A stretch of 64,000 nucleotides of DNA, taken from NCBI GenBank assembly GCA_964525565.1, contig CAZGHI010000005.1, forward strand, positions 17,700 through 81,699. The letters run 5' to 3'. Position numbers and translations under genes: made by a program. Positions 1 to 8,592 of the stretch are shown here, piece by piece (position 1 is the stretch's first letter; every line of letters begins with the position of its first letter). The notes below the pieces were generated by a model, which worked only from the letters and a program-made list of their open reading frames with translations, searched no databases and was not told the DNA's origin. The DNA is from OLB6 sp964525565. Lineage in GTDB: Bacteria; Bacteroidota; Ignavibacteria; Kapaibacteriales; Kapaibacteriaceae.

Positions 1-1380
1 GGCGATTGTGAGTGCACATGGACAGGCAATAATGAACACTGCTGCCAAAACACTTAGTGCAGTAGGCAGGTCAGGTAACCATACTACAAATGCAATAACA
101 GCAATTGCCGATGTTAACACCGTAAACCATTTTCCAAAGCGTTCGCTTATGTCATCATACCTGCTATGCCGCTGCTTTGTTGAACGGTGTCCCCATAAAC
201 CCGCTAAGTATTCGTGGTTTACGGATGCAGAAACAACTAACTCAACCGGTTTTCCAACAACTCTTCCTCCGGCGTGAATGGTCTGCCCTTGTACTGTCTC
301 TACGGGCCTGCTTTCTCCGGTTACGAATGAATAATCGAAATAACCTATGGACGACAGTTGAACACAGTTGGCGGGTAGCACTTCGTGATTGCGTATATGT
401 AACACGTCGCCTACAACAACATGCTCAATGGGCACAACTTCTTCACGGCCGTCACGCACACGACGAACACTAAGGGGAAAGAACGAGCGGTAGGTCCGGT
501 CGAATGAAATCGTACTATAGGTTTTTTGAAGGACAAGTCTGCCAATCAGTAAAAAGAACACCAGGCCTGTAAAGGAATCAAAGAAACCTTCGCCACTTCC
601 GGTTGCAATTTCCACGATGCTTCGTACAAAAAGCGCTGCCATGCCAATGGCTACCGGAACATCAAGATTAAGTGCATGTATTCCGCGCTGCGGAATGGAA
701 CGCAATGCAATCCAAGCCCCTTTAAGCCAAGGTAAAGCCGCATACAGTAATACAGGAACCGATAGTAGAAGAGAGGCAATTGGGAATGCAATGCGTAGTT
801 CTTGCGGCAATTCGTCCAGGCCGCCGGCAAGGTAGGTTGCGAATGCTATCATCATAACATTGCCAAACGCAAATCCAGCTACGCCAAGGCGAACGTATAG
901 GTCCCGTCGTGCTTTTTGATGAGCAGCCTGGTTCACTGTGGCTGCTTCATCTGCGGCAAGTATAGGAGCATATCCAAGCTTTGCCAGGAGCATAGCAATT
1001 TCCGAAGCAGAAACCTGCCCCATTTCATAGTCTATGGTGACCGTTTTCCGCAGAAAATGAACTTCCGAAGATGTGATTCCAGGCAGGAAACGGTTTAGTC
1101 TATCCAGTAACCACACGCAAGAAGAACAATGCATGCCAGGAATCGAGAACTCTATACGCCGCATTCCGTGATGTGACCACACAGTGAACCGTGAAAGTAC
1201 TGTTTCATTGTCCAGTACAGAGTATTCGTGACCGGAATCCGCATTCAGAACTTTATTTCCAGGGTTGGACTCCAAACTATAGTACGCACAAAGATTGTTA
1301 TCCCTGAGTAGCTCATAAACAGATTTACATCCAAAGCAACAAAACACCTTTTCCTCTTCAGGAAGCACAACCGGTTCCAT
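1..1380 (-). CDS. ccoI: Copper-translocating P-type ATPase, CcoI/FixI type (partial, C-terminus outside window)
   Basis: Read on the minus strand from ATG at 1380; 460 codons are open and the gene runs off the left edge. Residues 14-18 (CCFGC) and a following Cys-Ala-Tyr-Tyr match the Cys-rich N-terminal domain typical of CcoI/FixI. A heavy-metal-associated domain follows with the metal-binding CSSC at residues 85-88. Several membrane segments come next, then the actuator domain with TGES at residues 354-357, and the transmembrane CPC metal site at 453-455, just before the sequence ends. The phosphorylation (DKTG) and ATP-binding domains lie outside the window. Family members move Cu(I) across the inner membrane, usually for cytochrome cbb3 oxidase assembly. 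That specific role is inferred from the N-terminal domain, since no cco genes are visible. The upstream Rrf2 regulator suggests redox, NO or Fe-S-dependent control. Confidence 0.88.
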   Translation of the reverse strand, partial: MEPVVLPEEEKVFCCFGCKSVYELLRDNNLCAYYSLESNPGNKVLNADSGHEYSVLDNETVLSRFTVWSHHGMRRIEFSIPGMHCSSCVWLLDRLNRFLPGITSSEVHFLRKTVTIDYEMGQVSASEIAMLLAKLGYAPILAADEAATVNQAAHQKARRDLYVRLGVAGFAFGNVMMIAFATYLAGGLDELPQELRIAFPIASLLLSVPVLLYAALPWLKGAWIALRSIPQRGIHALNLDVPVAIGMAALFVRSIVEIATGSGEGFFDSFTGLVFFLLIGRLVLQKTYSTISFDRTYRSFFPLSVRRVRDGREEVVPIEHVVVGDVLHIRNHEVLPANCVQLSSIGYFDYSFVTGESRPVETVQGQTIHAGGRVVGKPVELVVSASVNHEYLAGLWGHRSTKQRHSRYDDISERFGKWFTVLTSAIAVIAFVVWLPDLPTALSVLAAVFIIACPCALTIA

Positions 1381-1394
1381 GGTGATGTCTTCAC

Positions 1395-1414
1395 NNNNNN
1401 NNNNNNNNNNNNNN
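1395..1414. other. Assembly gap (20 N)
   Basis: Run of N between the start codon of the copper ATPase and the end of the Rrf2 gene. The ribosome-binding region of the ATPase gene is therefore not readable. Confidence 0.99.
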
Positions 1415-1428
1415 TGACAGCGATGTGC

Positions 1429-1896
1429 TCATAGTGGTGTTGCTATGAAGTCCCTAACATTACCTTTTGCACTGAGGCGTACGTTTAGTTCATTGGCACG
1501 CATTGCCATGGTTTCCAACGTCAATGAACGTGCAATTGAAGTGAATTGCTGTCGCAATTGTGTCCATTGCTCATGTGCCGGGCACGGCGAAGCAACACCA
1601 CAACCGGGTAGTCCCAACATACACTCGGTAAAGATTTCTGTTCCGTCAATGGCACTTACCATGTCGAAAAGCGTTATTGACTTTGCAGGACGCGCAAGAG
1701 CAACACCGCCACGCGGACCTCGATACGATGTTAACAGTCCGGCTTGCGTAAACTGCTGCAACACTTTCGTAAGAAAGTGGAACGAAATATCAAGCTTCTC
1801 CGCCAACTTGTTTATTGGAACAAAGTCATCCGTCTTCTCTGCCGCTACTGCGATTGCTGCTTGAATGCCGTAAATACAACTTTTACTCAATATCAC
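1429..1896 (-). CDS. Rrf2 family transcriptional regulator
   Basis: A 155-residue winged-helix regulator. The N-terminus (LSKSCIYGIQAA) and the recognition region followed by RGPRGG are typical of Rrf2 proteins. Three cysteines at residues 92, 99 and 105 form the spaced trio that ligates an Fe-S cluster in IscR, NsrR and RsrR, so it probably senses Fe-S status, NO or redox state. I chose GTG at 1896 because Rrf2 proteins begin near M-x-LSK and a GGGGGAA stretch lies just upstream. An ATG at 1926 would add ten residues. The gene is upstream of and co-directional with the copper ATPase (stop to start distance about 50 bases, including an N gap), so the two may be one operon. A 7-bp-arm inverted repeat directly upstream is a candidate autoregulatory site. 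Which signal it senses cannot be read from sequence alone. Confidence 0.88.
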   Translation of the reverse strand: MILSKSCIYGIQAAIAVAAEKTDDFVPINKLAEKLDISFHFLTKVLQQFTQAGLLTSYRGPRGGVALARPAKSITLFDMVSAIDGTEIFTECMLGLPGCGVASPCPAHEQWTQLRQQFTSIARSLTLETMAMRANELNVRLSAKGNVRDFIATPL

Positions 1897-1925
1897 AGTT
1901 CCCCCAATCATTAATTTGTGTTGCA

Positions 1926-1949
1926 ATTTCGGTTATAGAACTCCGAAAT
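1926..1949. promoter_or_regulatory. Inverted repeat, candidate Rrf2 operator
   Basis: ATTTCGG and CCGAAAT are perfect 7-base arms separated by 10 bases, about 30 bases upstream of the preferred Rrf2 start. Position and symmetry fit an autoregulatory operator for a dimeric regulator. Binding is inferred. Confidence 0.45.
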
Positions 1950-2273
1950 CCAAATTTTGTTTTTTCTTTTCTCACTTTGAGTTTCTAATACAACAGCACT
2001 TTCCACTTCGGGGCACCCGCTGCAATGGTCTGGTGCATTGGCCGAATACCCATTTACACCGGTGATACGTTTTGTAGAAGTCCGTTACCGGTTGTGTTAC
2101 TATTACCCGCGACTGCTCCACTAACGGCAGTTCGCAGAAGGTATATTTCGTAAGCACAACACCACACCATACCATTAGTCTGGTGGACTATTGGTTGTCA
2201 TAGTACTGAATGGCGGACGACACTGCGCACATCGCCACGAAAGCTGGAAGCTTTCTTTTCCGGCGGCTTCAAT
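1950..2273. other. Intergenic region, no gene recognised
   Basis: About 320 bases between the Rrf2 operator-like repeat and the terminator of the DUF4397 gene. Short open frames on both strands have no recognisable protein features. I see no RNA gene or repeat here; promoter elements for the Rrf2 gene should lie in its left part. Confidence 0.6.
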
Positions 2274-2311
2274 AAAAAAAGCCTCCGCCTATGGTGTGTT
2301 GTGGCGGAGGC
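2274..2311 (-). terminator. Rho-independent terminator of the DUF4397 gene
   Basis: GCCTCCGCC (2281-2289) pairs with GGCGGAGGC (2303-2311); on the minus strand the stem is followed by a T7 run (2280-2274). It lies about 35 bases past the stop codon of the upstream minus-strand gene. Confidence 0.88.
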
Positions 2312-2344
2312 TACGATGTGAGGGGATTGGAGGGGGCTATGGTG

Positions 2345-4063
2345 TTACCGAACAATCGCAACAAGTGTGCTGCGAACGTGATTATTGGAGGTTACTCTCA
2401 CGATGTACTGTCCGGGTACAAAATCTGAAACATCACAAACGATGGAGTTTTCATGTGTATCGTTTACTGTAAGGTTGCGTTGATACACCAGTTCTCCTGT
2501 GAGTGTACTTATGGTTACTGTGCCGGGTTGTACCTCGGTTTGTGCCGATATCTTTAGTGTTGTTGAAGCCGGATTCGGAGTCACCATGGCTGGGTCGAAG
2601 GCACCAACAACTTCTCCAACACTTGTGACAACTGGCGGTAATTCAATCAGGCTACCACCGCTTTGCGTTGCTGCCCACAAACCAAAAGCAGGTCCGTTTT
2701 TATTCACCGTAGGATTTAGGAATCCAGAGGCAAGAACAGCAACACTCTGTCCGGCAAGCTCGGTAAGAGGTGCAGAAAATTCTGCAATTATGTTACCACC
2801 AGCAGGGGCAACGCCAATGGTGTAGTTCCCTGCTGGTACACTAACATACTCAGCAACTTTGGAGTAGTATAAATCAGAAATAAGCTTTAATGTTCCGTTT
2901 GCATACACATCAACGGAAGGTGCGTCGGTTGCACCATGGAACACTAGAATGTTCACCATTCCATCGTCCGCCGACTCTTGAATGCCTCCTATCGGGTACA
3001 CGGAAAAAGTGATTGCAGGGGAACGTGAATCCGGATTAGGTGCAAAATCCTGAGCAAACAGAACTCCGTTGGCAATGGCCAAATACCTTCCGGGTTCCAC
3101 ATTTAGCTCGAAGGTTGCAAGAATGTCTGCTGCGCTCTCACTGTTTGCCGGCGCTACGCCTACCTCGATAGTAACTCCGGAAGGAACTTCCAGGAATGGC
3201 GTCGCTGTGCGAAAAGCGAAATTGTCAATTGCCCTTTCCCCATTGATATACACATCAACACTTTCTGCAATGGGATCGGCAGCGTTGTGGATGATTTGCA
3301 CATATGCCTTTGCATCTGCATCAGCCAGCGGGAGAGCAATAAATTCACCACCTTCCGACGACACTGCATATAGGCCAAACGCAGGGCCATTTTGATTGTC
3401 CTGAGTATTAAGAAAACCCGAGGCAACAATAGTAAGTGCGGCTCCGCCAAGCTCTCGTACATCGGCTATATACGATGCCAACACATCCCCCCCTACTGGA
3501 GCAACATCCAGAGTGTATGACAGTGGCGAAACGGATAGATAGTCTGTTCCTGCACCGTACGACAGAGATGGTACGATAATCACTCCCCCACTTGCAACCT
3601 GTACGGCTGGGGCATCGGTTGCTCCATGAAAGACACGTATATCCACCTCACCCTCTTCTTGAGCCTGACGCCTTGCATTGGATAACGGATACAGGTCAAA
3701 GGCAATTGGCGCTGCCGTCTCATCGCCTGCTGATGTGAACTGGTCTGGCTGCAGTACCCCATTTGCAACAACGATATATGTGTTGTTCGGCTCTAAAGTA
3801 AAATCTTTGGTGAAGATCGCTTCCTGAATACTACTGCTCGTGGGTGGCGCAAGGTGAACCGTTAAATTTATCGGTACCTCAATAAACGGCGTAGCCGTCC
3901 GGAAGGCAAAGTCGTTAAGTGCCAACTCACCGTTAACGTACACATCAACCACTGCTGCAGCGGGGTCTGCAGCGTTATGCAGAACCTGTATAAATGCTGT
4001 TTGCGAGATGAGCTGACTTTGCACTAAGAGTACAATTGCTCCGATCATCAATGCCTGTTTCAT
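2345..4063 (-). CDS. DUF4397 tandem-domain surface protein with T9SS sorting domain
   Basis: A 572-residue exported protein. A Sec signal peptide occupies roughly residues 1-23. The body is an A-B-A'-B' array of four DUF4397-like domains: two start with the motif HNAADP and two with FHGATDAP, and the A and A' copies share FAFRTATPF. The unit of about 240 residues has therefore been duplicated within the gene. Residues from about 490 onward (TPNPASTTLKIS to the C-terminus) form a type A T9SS sorting domain, so the mature protein should be exported across the outer membrane and cell-surface attached or released. DUF4397 proteins have no established enzymatic role. ATG at 4063 is preferred over an upstream in-frame start at 4120 because GGAG lies 6 bases before it and the signal peptide follows directly. 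A G7 run is present on the coding strand (3487-3493). The gene stands alone with its own terminator. Confidence 0.88.
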   Translation of the reverse strand: MKQALMIGAIVLLVQSQLISQTAFIQVLHNAADPAAAVVDVYVNGELALNDFAFRTATPFIEVPINLTVHLAPPTSSSIQEAIFTKDFTLEPNNTYIVVANGVLQPDQFTSAGDETAAPIAFDLYPLSNARRQAQEEGEVDIRVFHGATDAPAVQVASGGVIIVPSLSYGAGTDYLSVSPLSYTLDVAPVGGDVLASYIADVRELGGAALTIVASGFLNTQDNQNGPAFGLYAVSSEGGEFIALPLADADAKAYVQIIHNAADPIAESVDVYINGERAIDNFAFRTATPFLEVPSGVTIEVGVAPANSESAADILATFELNVEPGRYLAIANGVLFAQDFAPNPDSRSPAITFSVYPIGGIQESADDGMVNILVFHGATDAPSVDVYANGTLKLISDLYYSKVAEYVSVPAGNYTIGVAPAGGNIIAEFSAPLTELAGQSVAVLASGFLNPTVNKNGPAFGLWAATQSGGSLIELPPVVTSVGEVVGAFDPAMVTPNPASTTLKISAQTEVQPGTVTISTLTGELVYQRNLTVNDTHENSIVCDVSDFVPGQYIVRVTSNNHVRSTLVAIVR

Positions 4064-4169
4064 GCTATCTCCAACGTTATTGTGTGTTGTAACACGTGCA
4101 TAAACCCCAGGTAAAAGCAAATAGTTCCCGAAAGAAGTAAAAAAACGTTTCTACATCGTACATTGGTTA

Positions 4170-4997
4170 ATGAAGATTACCTCACACATCCTCACCGACG
4201 ATGTATTAAATCGTGTTACCGAACTCCGCAGTCCTAACCATGGATCAACACTCCGTGCTCAGTACCTTGTTATTCACTTTACGGCCGGTGCATCCGCAAT
4301 GTCGTCGGCCCGTTGGTTATGTTCTCCTTCTTCGAAGGCAAGCGCTCATATCATTATCGGACGCGATGGTCGGATAATTCAGCTCGTTCCATTCAATAAG
4401 GTTGCGTGGCATGCCGGAAGAAGTGCATGGGAGGGTAGGACGAATCTCAACTCATGCAGTATCGGCATTGAACTCGACAACGCAGGAAAGGTGATGCAAC
4501 GAGCCGACGGCTCGTGGGCAAATGCTCTCGGTGTTGTTGTGCCGTCGGATCAGGTTGTAACTGCACGACATAAAAACAGTAGTGAAACTGCTCATTGGCA
4601 TGCATACTCAACAGAACAGCTCGAAGCAGCCGTTGAGATTGGCGGACTGATTGTAGCCCGGTTTGGAATCGTGGATGTTGTTGGACATGACGATATATCT
4701 CCGGGCAGAAAACACGATCCCGGACCGGCTTTTCCCATGGAATCATACCGTAGTATGGTTATGGGTCGTGCCGAAGAAACACCAGAGCTTTTCGAAACAA
4801 CAACGGTTGTAAACATCCGGTCGGGTGCCGGAGTTGGATTCTCGGTTGTAAGTGGATCACCGCTCGCCAAGGGAACTCGAGTGGTTCGTCACCGATCGCT
4901 AGCGGATTGGTTCTATGTAAGCCTGGTTAATGGTGCTGACACTGAAGGTTGGGTAAACGGCAAGTTTCTTAGCCGCGTACGCGCAGAACCTCTCTGA
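4170..4997 (+). CDS. N-acetylmuramoyl-L-alanine amidase (Amidase_2) with C-terminal SH3-like domain
   Basis: A 275-residue protein. Residues about 30-190 are an Amidase_2 (T7 lysozyme/AmpD-like) domain: VIHFTAG carries the first zinc ligand His36, and GHDDISPGRKHDPG supplies His173, Lys181 and Asp183. Glu101 in the IGIELDN strand is also conserved in the family. Residues about 208-270 form a bacterial SH3-like domain (VNIRSGAG, GWVNGKFL), normally a cell-wall-binding module. The enzyme would cut the bond between MurNAc and L-Ala of peptidoglycan. There is no clear signal peptide, so it may act on internalised muropeptides, be released by lysis, or be exported unconventionally. Its last 29 bases overlap the end of the convergent dehydrogenase gene. 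Confidence 0.87.
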   Translation: MKITSHILTDDVLNRVTELRSPNHGSTLRAQYLVIHFTAGASAMSSARWLCSPSSKASAHIIIGRDGRIIQLVPFNKVAWHAGRSAWEGRTNLNSCSIGIELDNAGKVMQRADGSWANALGVVVPSDQVVTARHKNSSETAHWHAYSTEQLEAAVEIGGLIVARFGIVDVVGHDDISPGRKHDPGPAFPMESYRSMVMGRAEETPELFETTTVVNIRSGAGVGFSVVSGSPLAKGTRVVRHRSLADWFYVSLVNGADTEGWVNGKFLSRVRAEPL

Positions 4998-7371
4998 TCA
5001 CGTCTTCGGCTTCCGGTTTGCTCCAGTAACTACCATCTGTACCATATGCCGGTCTATGCTCTGCTGCAGTAATGGTTACGGGTGGAACATCTAGGTGCCA
5101 CCAAAGACCATCCCGTTCCAGTAAGTTTTGCAAAAGAAATGCCGATGCTCCGCCCGGAACATCTTCGTCGAGTATAAACAATCGGTTCGAACGACGAACT
5201 CTTTCGGCAATCACCCCTTCTGTGTCGAACGGTAACAGCGTTTGAACATCTACAACCTCGACTTCTACTCCAAGGGCCGACAATCGTTCAGCGGCATCCA
5301 AGGCAACACGAATGCAGGCACCATACGTAACCAAGGTTGCCCAAGCCCCCTGCTCAACCGAGCGAACAACTTCGGGAACTCCCAATGGCACCATAAACTC
5401 GCCAACGTTATCCGGAAGACGTTCCTTGAGGCGGTAACCGTTCAGCACTTCGATAACAAGCGCCGGCTGTTCCTCACGGAGGAGTGTATTATACATACCT
5501 GCAGCCTGCGTCATGTTCCGTGGGACGCAAACCGTAATTCCTCGCACCACATTGATAATGCCGGCCATAGGAGAACCACTATGCCATACACCTTCTAACC
5601 GATGTCCGCGAGTTCGTATGATAGCAGGAGCCCGCTGTCCGCCACGTGTTCTCCATTCTACTGTAGCCAAATCATCGCTCATGATTTGCAGGGCGTACAA
5701 GAGATAGTCAAGATATTGAACTTCTGCAATAGGACGCAGTCCACGCATTGCCATTCCAATTGCCTGCCCAACAATGGTACACTCGCGGATTCCCGTATCA
5801 CTAACGCGCAGTGCTCCGTACTTCGACTGCAGTCCTGCAAAGCCTTGGTTTACATCACCAAGCTGACCAACATCCTCTCCGAAGGCTATCAGGCGCGGTT
5901 CGCGCATCAGATTAGCATCGAAACATGCATTTAAGACTTCGCTACCGTTTACAACCTTACTCTCGGCACCATATACTGGTGCAACAATGTATGGAGAATG
6001 AACATACTGTGCGTTTGAACCATAGCGAAGAGGCGTTGTTAGCATATCCGCATAGAGCGGCTGGATGGTTCTGTAGTATTCATCGTACCACTGTTGCAGG
6101 CGTTCTCGTTCGGGTGTGCTTTGTCCGTACAGTTTTTCTAACGCCTTCGCTGCTGCAACCACAGCATCCTTACGAAATGGTTCGCGTATCGAAAGCAGGT
6201 CGGCTGCCACAGCGGGCTGTCCGGCAGCTTCTATCAACGCTGCTACATGTTCAACATCCTTGCGAATAGGCAGGCTGTAAGCCTCCCATGCAGCCTGCTT
6301 TGCCTGCTGAACATGTTCAAGTGCTTCTGCATCCACCGCATCCATTTCACTCTCGGAGGCCCAGCCGTTCGCTACAATCCAACTGCGCATACGTGTAATA
6401 CAGTCGAACTCAGCCTCCCATTCCAACCGTTCCTTGCTTTTGTACCGCTCATGCGAACCGCTCGTACTATGACCTTGCGGTTGGGTTACATCAACTACAT
6501 GAATGATCTGGGGAATATGGTGTGTGCGTGCTTCTTCGGCCGCATGTTCGTATGCTTCACGAAGTGCAGCATAATCATAACCCTCCACCCGCTGGATATG
6601 GTAACCGCTCGAACCACCTTCCTCTCTCTGAAAGCCGGCCAGCAACTTCCCTACATCCGACTTGGTATGCTGAAAAGAGTTGGGAACGCTAATACCGTAG
6701 CCATCATCCCAAATGCTGATAATCACAGGAGCGTTCAGAACTCCAATAGCGTCAACCGCTTCCCAAAACATTCCTTCTGCAGCACTGGCGTTACCGATTG
6801 TCCCAAAAGCGACCTCGTTTCCACGATTCGAAAACTGCGAGAACGAATGCAGTTCTTCTAATTCACGATAAAGAACGCTGGCGTAACCCAGACCAACCAG
6901 ACGTGGCATCTGCGATGCGGTTGGACTCACATCGGCACTAACATTATATCTGTTGGTCTGCGAAAGCCACTGTCCGTTGTCGTCAATAAATCTCGTTGCG
7001 AAATGTCCGTTCATGGACCGACCGGCAGAGGCCGGCTCCATTTCTATGCTCGTGTGCGCATACAACTGCGCGAAGAACTTTTGCACATCACTTTCACCAA
7101 TGGCAAACATGAAGGTTTGATCTCGGTAATAGCCACTGCGCCAGTCGCCCAAGCGAAAAGCACGTGCCATTGCTACCTGCGCCACCTCCTTTCCGTCACC
7201 AAAAATTCCGAACTTAGCCTTACCCGTCAGCACCTCTCGTCGGTCCAGTAACGATGCCTGCCGAGAAATTGTGGCAACACGGTAGTCGTGTAGAATTTCT
7301 GAAACAGAGAATGTGCTTACTGTTTTCTTGCCATTGATACGTTGCACCTTACCTGTGGACTGTTTTGACAT
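4969..7371 (-). CDS. 2-oxoacid dehydrogenase E1 component, fused alpha and beta subunits
   Basis: An 800-residue thiamine-diphosphate enzyme. The first 330 or so residues are the E1 alpha domain, with the ThDP-binding stretch (GNASAAEG to DDGYGIS). From about residue 450 to the end is the E1 beta domain (GEDVGQLGDVNQGF, then the transketolase C-terminal fold). Such fused E1 proteins of about 800 residues occur in Bacteroidota and relatives and act on branched-chain 2-oxoacids or pyruvate, passing acyl groups to the E2 lipoyl domain. Substrate cannot be settled from sequence alone. No E2 or E3 gene is in the window. ATG at 7371 is preferred over an in-frame GTG at 7398. It is the last gene of a minus-strand run starting at yicC. 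Confidence 0.87.
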   Translation of the reverse strand: MSKQSTGKVQRINGKKTVSTFSVSEILHDYRVATISRQASLLDRREVLTGKAKFGIFGDGKEVAQVAMARAFRLGDWRSGYYRDQTFMFAIGESDVQKFFAQLYAHTSIEMEPASAGRSMNGHFATRFIDDNGQWLSQTNRYNVSADVSPTASQMPRLVGLGYASVLYRELEELHSFSQFSNRGNEVAFGTIGNASAAEGMFWEAVDAIGVLNAPVIISIWDDGYGISVPNSFQHTKSDVGKLLAGFQREEGGSSGYHIQRVEGYDYAALREAYEHAAEEARTHHIPQIIHVVDVTQPQGHSTSGSHERYKSKERLEWEAEFDCITRMRSWIVANGWASESEMDAVDAEALEHVQQAKQAAWEAYSLPIRKDVEHVAALIEAAGQPAVAADLLSIREPFRKDAVVAAAKALEKLYGQSTPERERLQQWYDEYYRTIQPLYADMLTTPLRYGSNAQYVHSPYIVAPVYGAESKVVNGSEVLNACFDANLMREPRLIAFGEDVGQLGDVNQGFAGLQSKYGALRVSDTGIRECTIVGQAIGMAMRGLRPIAEVQYLDYLLYALQIMSDDLATVEWRTRGGQRAPAIIRTRGHRLEGVWHSGSPMAGIINVVRGITVCVPRNMTQAAGMYNTLLREEQPALVIEVLNGYRLKERLPDNVGEFMVPLGVPEVVRSVEQGAWATLVTYGACIRVALDAAERLSALGVEVEVVDVQTLLPFDTEGVIAERVRRSNRLFILDEDVPGGASAFLLQNLLERDGLWWHLDVPPVTITAAEHRPAYGTDGSYWSKPEAEDVIREVLRVRG

Positions 7372-7413
7372 AGGCGACAAAAATACGGGAAGCGCCACTC
7401 ATGCCCATTAAAC

Positions 7414-7995
7414 CTACCACACCCATCCTGCGGAGCCGCCTAAACAAGGAAGGAGACCGCTATTCACGCCGGGAACCAGAAGGAACTGCATAAAAACGCG
7501 GTACTGTAGTCCCACAGACTCTTTTTCAAAGCGGTATCCAACAAGAACGGTAGGGTTCCAAACGCGACTGCCCCATGTGAGCGGCTGCTGAGCATTTGTT
7601 CCGTACACGGGATTCAGGGGAATGCTGCTTCCAACACCTATCTCGAGTAGGTGATAGCGGCCCCACAGTGATCGTAGTTGAAGGGGAAGGAAATGGGGTG
7701 TATAAACGCTGTACCCAATGCCTGTTGCAATTCCCAGGGCACGCACTGAACCACGTCCAAACGGATCTTCAAGGCGTAATTCTGCGTGAATGCCAATAAT
7801 TTCCATCAGCGGTGCAGACTGAAGCATTACACTTCCCTTCACATGTAATAAAGGCGCCTCAACTTGCATGGGTACCGTATCTAGGGGGGGGCTGGATGGC
7901 TGGGGTTCTTGCGTTGTTATCTCGCTGGTCTGAGGGTATGTGGGGAGATACAGCGAAAGTATCAGCGCCACGGTGCCGAGCATTCTTAACATCAT
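7414..7995 (-). CDS. Hypothetical exported protein, possible small outer-membrane protein
   Basis: I do not recognise the family. The protein has about 193 residues: a signal peptide (residues 1 to about 20, ending near YPQT), a Thr/Pro/Ser-rich linker, then alternating polar/apolar segments rich in Gly and aromatic residues, ending in GSAGWVW. This is consistent with a small beta-barrel or periplasmic beta protein. It begins within a few bases of the gmk stop codon; ATG at 7995 follows a GTG at 8001, and either could be used. It lies between gmk and the E1 dehydrogenase, so co-transcription is likely, but no functional link is evident. A C8 run (7884-7891 on the plus strand as G8) lies in the linker. 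Confidence 0.6.
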   Translation of the reverse strand: MMLRMLGTVALILSLYLPTYPQTSEITTQEPQPSSPPLDTVPMQVEAPLLHVKGSVMLQSAPLMEIIGIHAELRLEDPFGRGSVRALGIATGIGYSVYTPHFLPLQLRSLWGRYHLLEIGVGSSIPLNPVYGTNAQQPLTWGSRVWNPTVLVGYRFEKESVGLQYRVFMQFLLVPGVNSGLLPCLGGSAGWVW

Positions 7996-8001
7996 GAGCA
8001 C

Positions 8002-8592
8002 CTACAGGGGAAGCAGTTGTTGTTCTCCTGCACCGGCAATATTCCTACGGACGATGTCTTCGGCCTCGGCAAGGGTATCATTCAGCACATTGTTTACGAG
8101 CACATAGTCAAATTCACCCCGATGCCCCATTTCCATCTCTGCACGCGCAAGCCGAAGAAGTATTTGCTCATTGGTTTCAGTATGACGCTGGCGTAGGCGT
8201 TGTGCTAGAGTTTCCAGGTCCGGTGGGGCAACAAAAATGAGAAGCGAATCTGCCGGGAAATGTTTTCGCAGACTTAACGCCCCCTTCACATCCACATCAA
8301 ACAACAAGAACTCACCTCGAACGATTGCTTCCTGCACAACCGATTTGAGTGTGCCATAGTAATTACCGAATATCTCTTCATATTCTATTAAATCACCGTT
8401 TTCAATGCGTGAGCGGAATTCTTCCTTCGAAAGGAAAAAGTAGTCCCGGCCATGCACTTCGGTTGGACGTTGCTGTCGGGTAGTTGCACTAGTGCTGAAC
8501 TTCAACAATGGGAACGTGCGCAATAAGTGTTTAGCCACGGTTGTTTTACCGGCACCGCTGGGTGCGCTCAAAACGATGAGTCTCTTGCTCAT
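8002..8592 (-). CDS. gmk: Guanylate kinase
   Basis: A 196-residue protein of standard length. The P-loop is SAPSGAGKT at residues 9-17. The GMP-binding region (TTRQQRPTEVHGRDYFFLS) and the lid region with Arg residues (RLRQRHTET) follow in the usual order. It phosphorylates GMP to GDP with ATP in the cytoplasm and feeds GTP and dGTP synthesis. The start codon overlaps the yicC stop by 4 bases, so the two are translationally coupled. The yicC-gmk order is common in many bacteria and supports both assignments. Confidence 0.96.
   Translation of the reverse strand: MSKRLIVLSAPSGAGKTTVAKHLLRTFPLLKFSTSATTRQQRPTEVHGRDYFFLSKEEFRSRIENGDLIEYEEIFGNYYGTLKSVVQEAIVRGEFLLFDVDVKGALSLRKHFPADSLLIFVAPPDLETLAQRLRQRHTETNEQILLRLARAEMEMGHRGEFDYVLVNNVLNDTLAEAEDIVRRNIAGAGEQQLLPL

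Noticed and set aside
1972..2175. 67-codon minus-strand open frame in the intergenic region
   Set aside because: No ribosome-binding site or recognisable domain, and unusual composition; likely chance.
5925..6861. Long plus-strand frames inside the E1 dehydrogenase gene
   Set aside because: Antisense shadows of a well-conserved enzyme on the minus strand.
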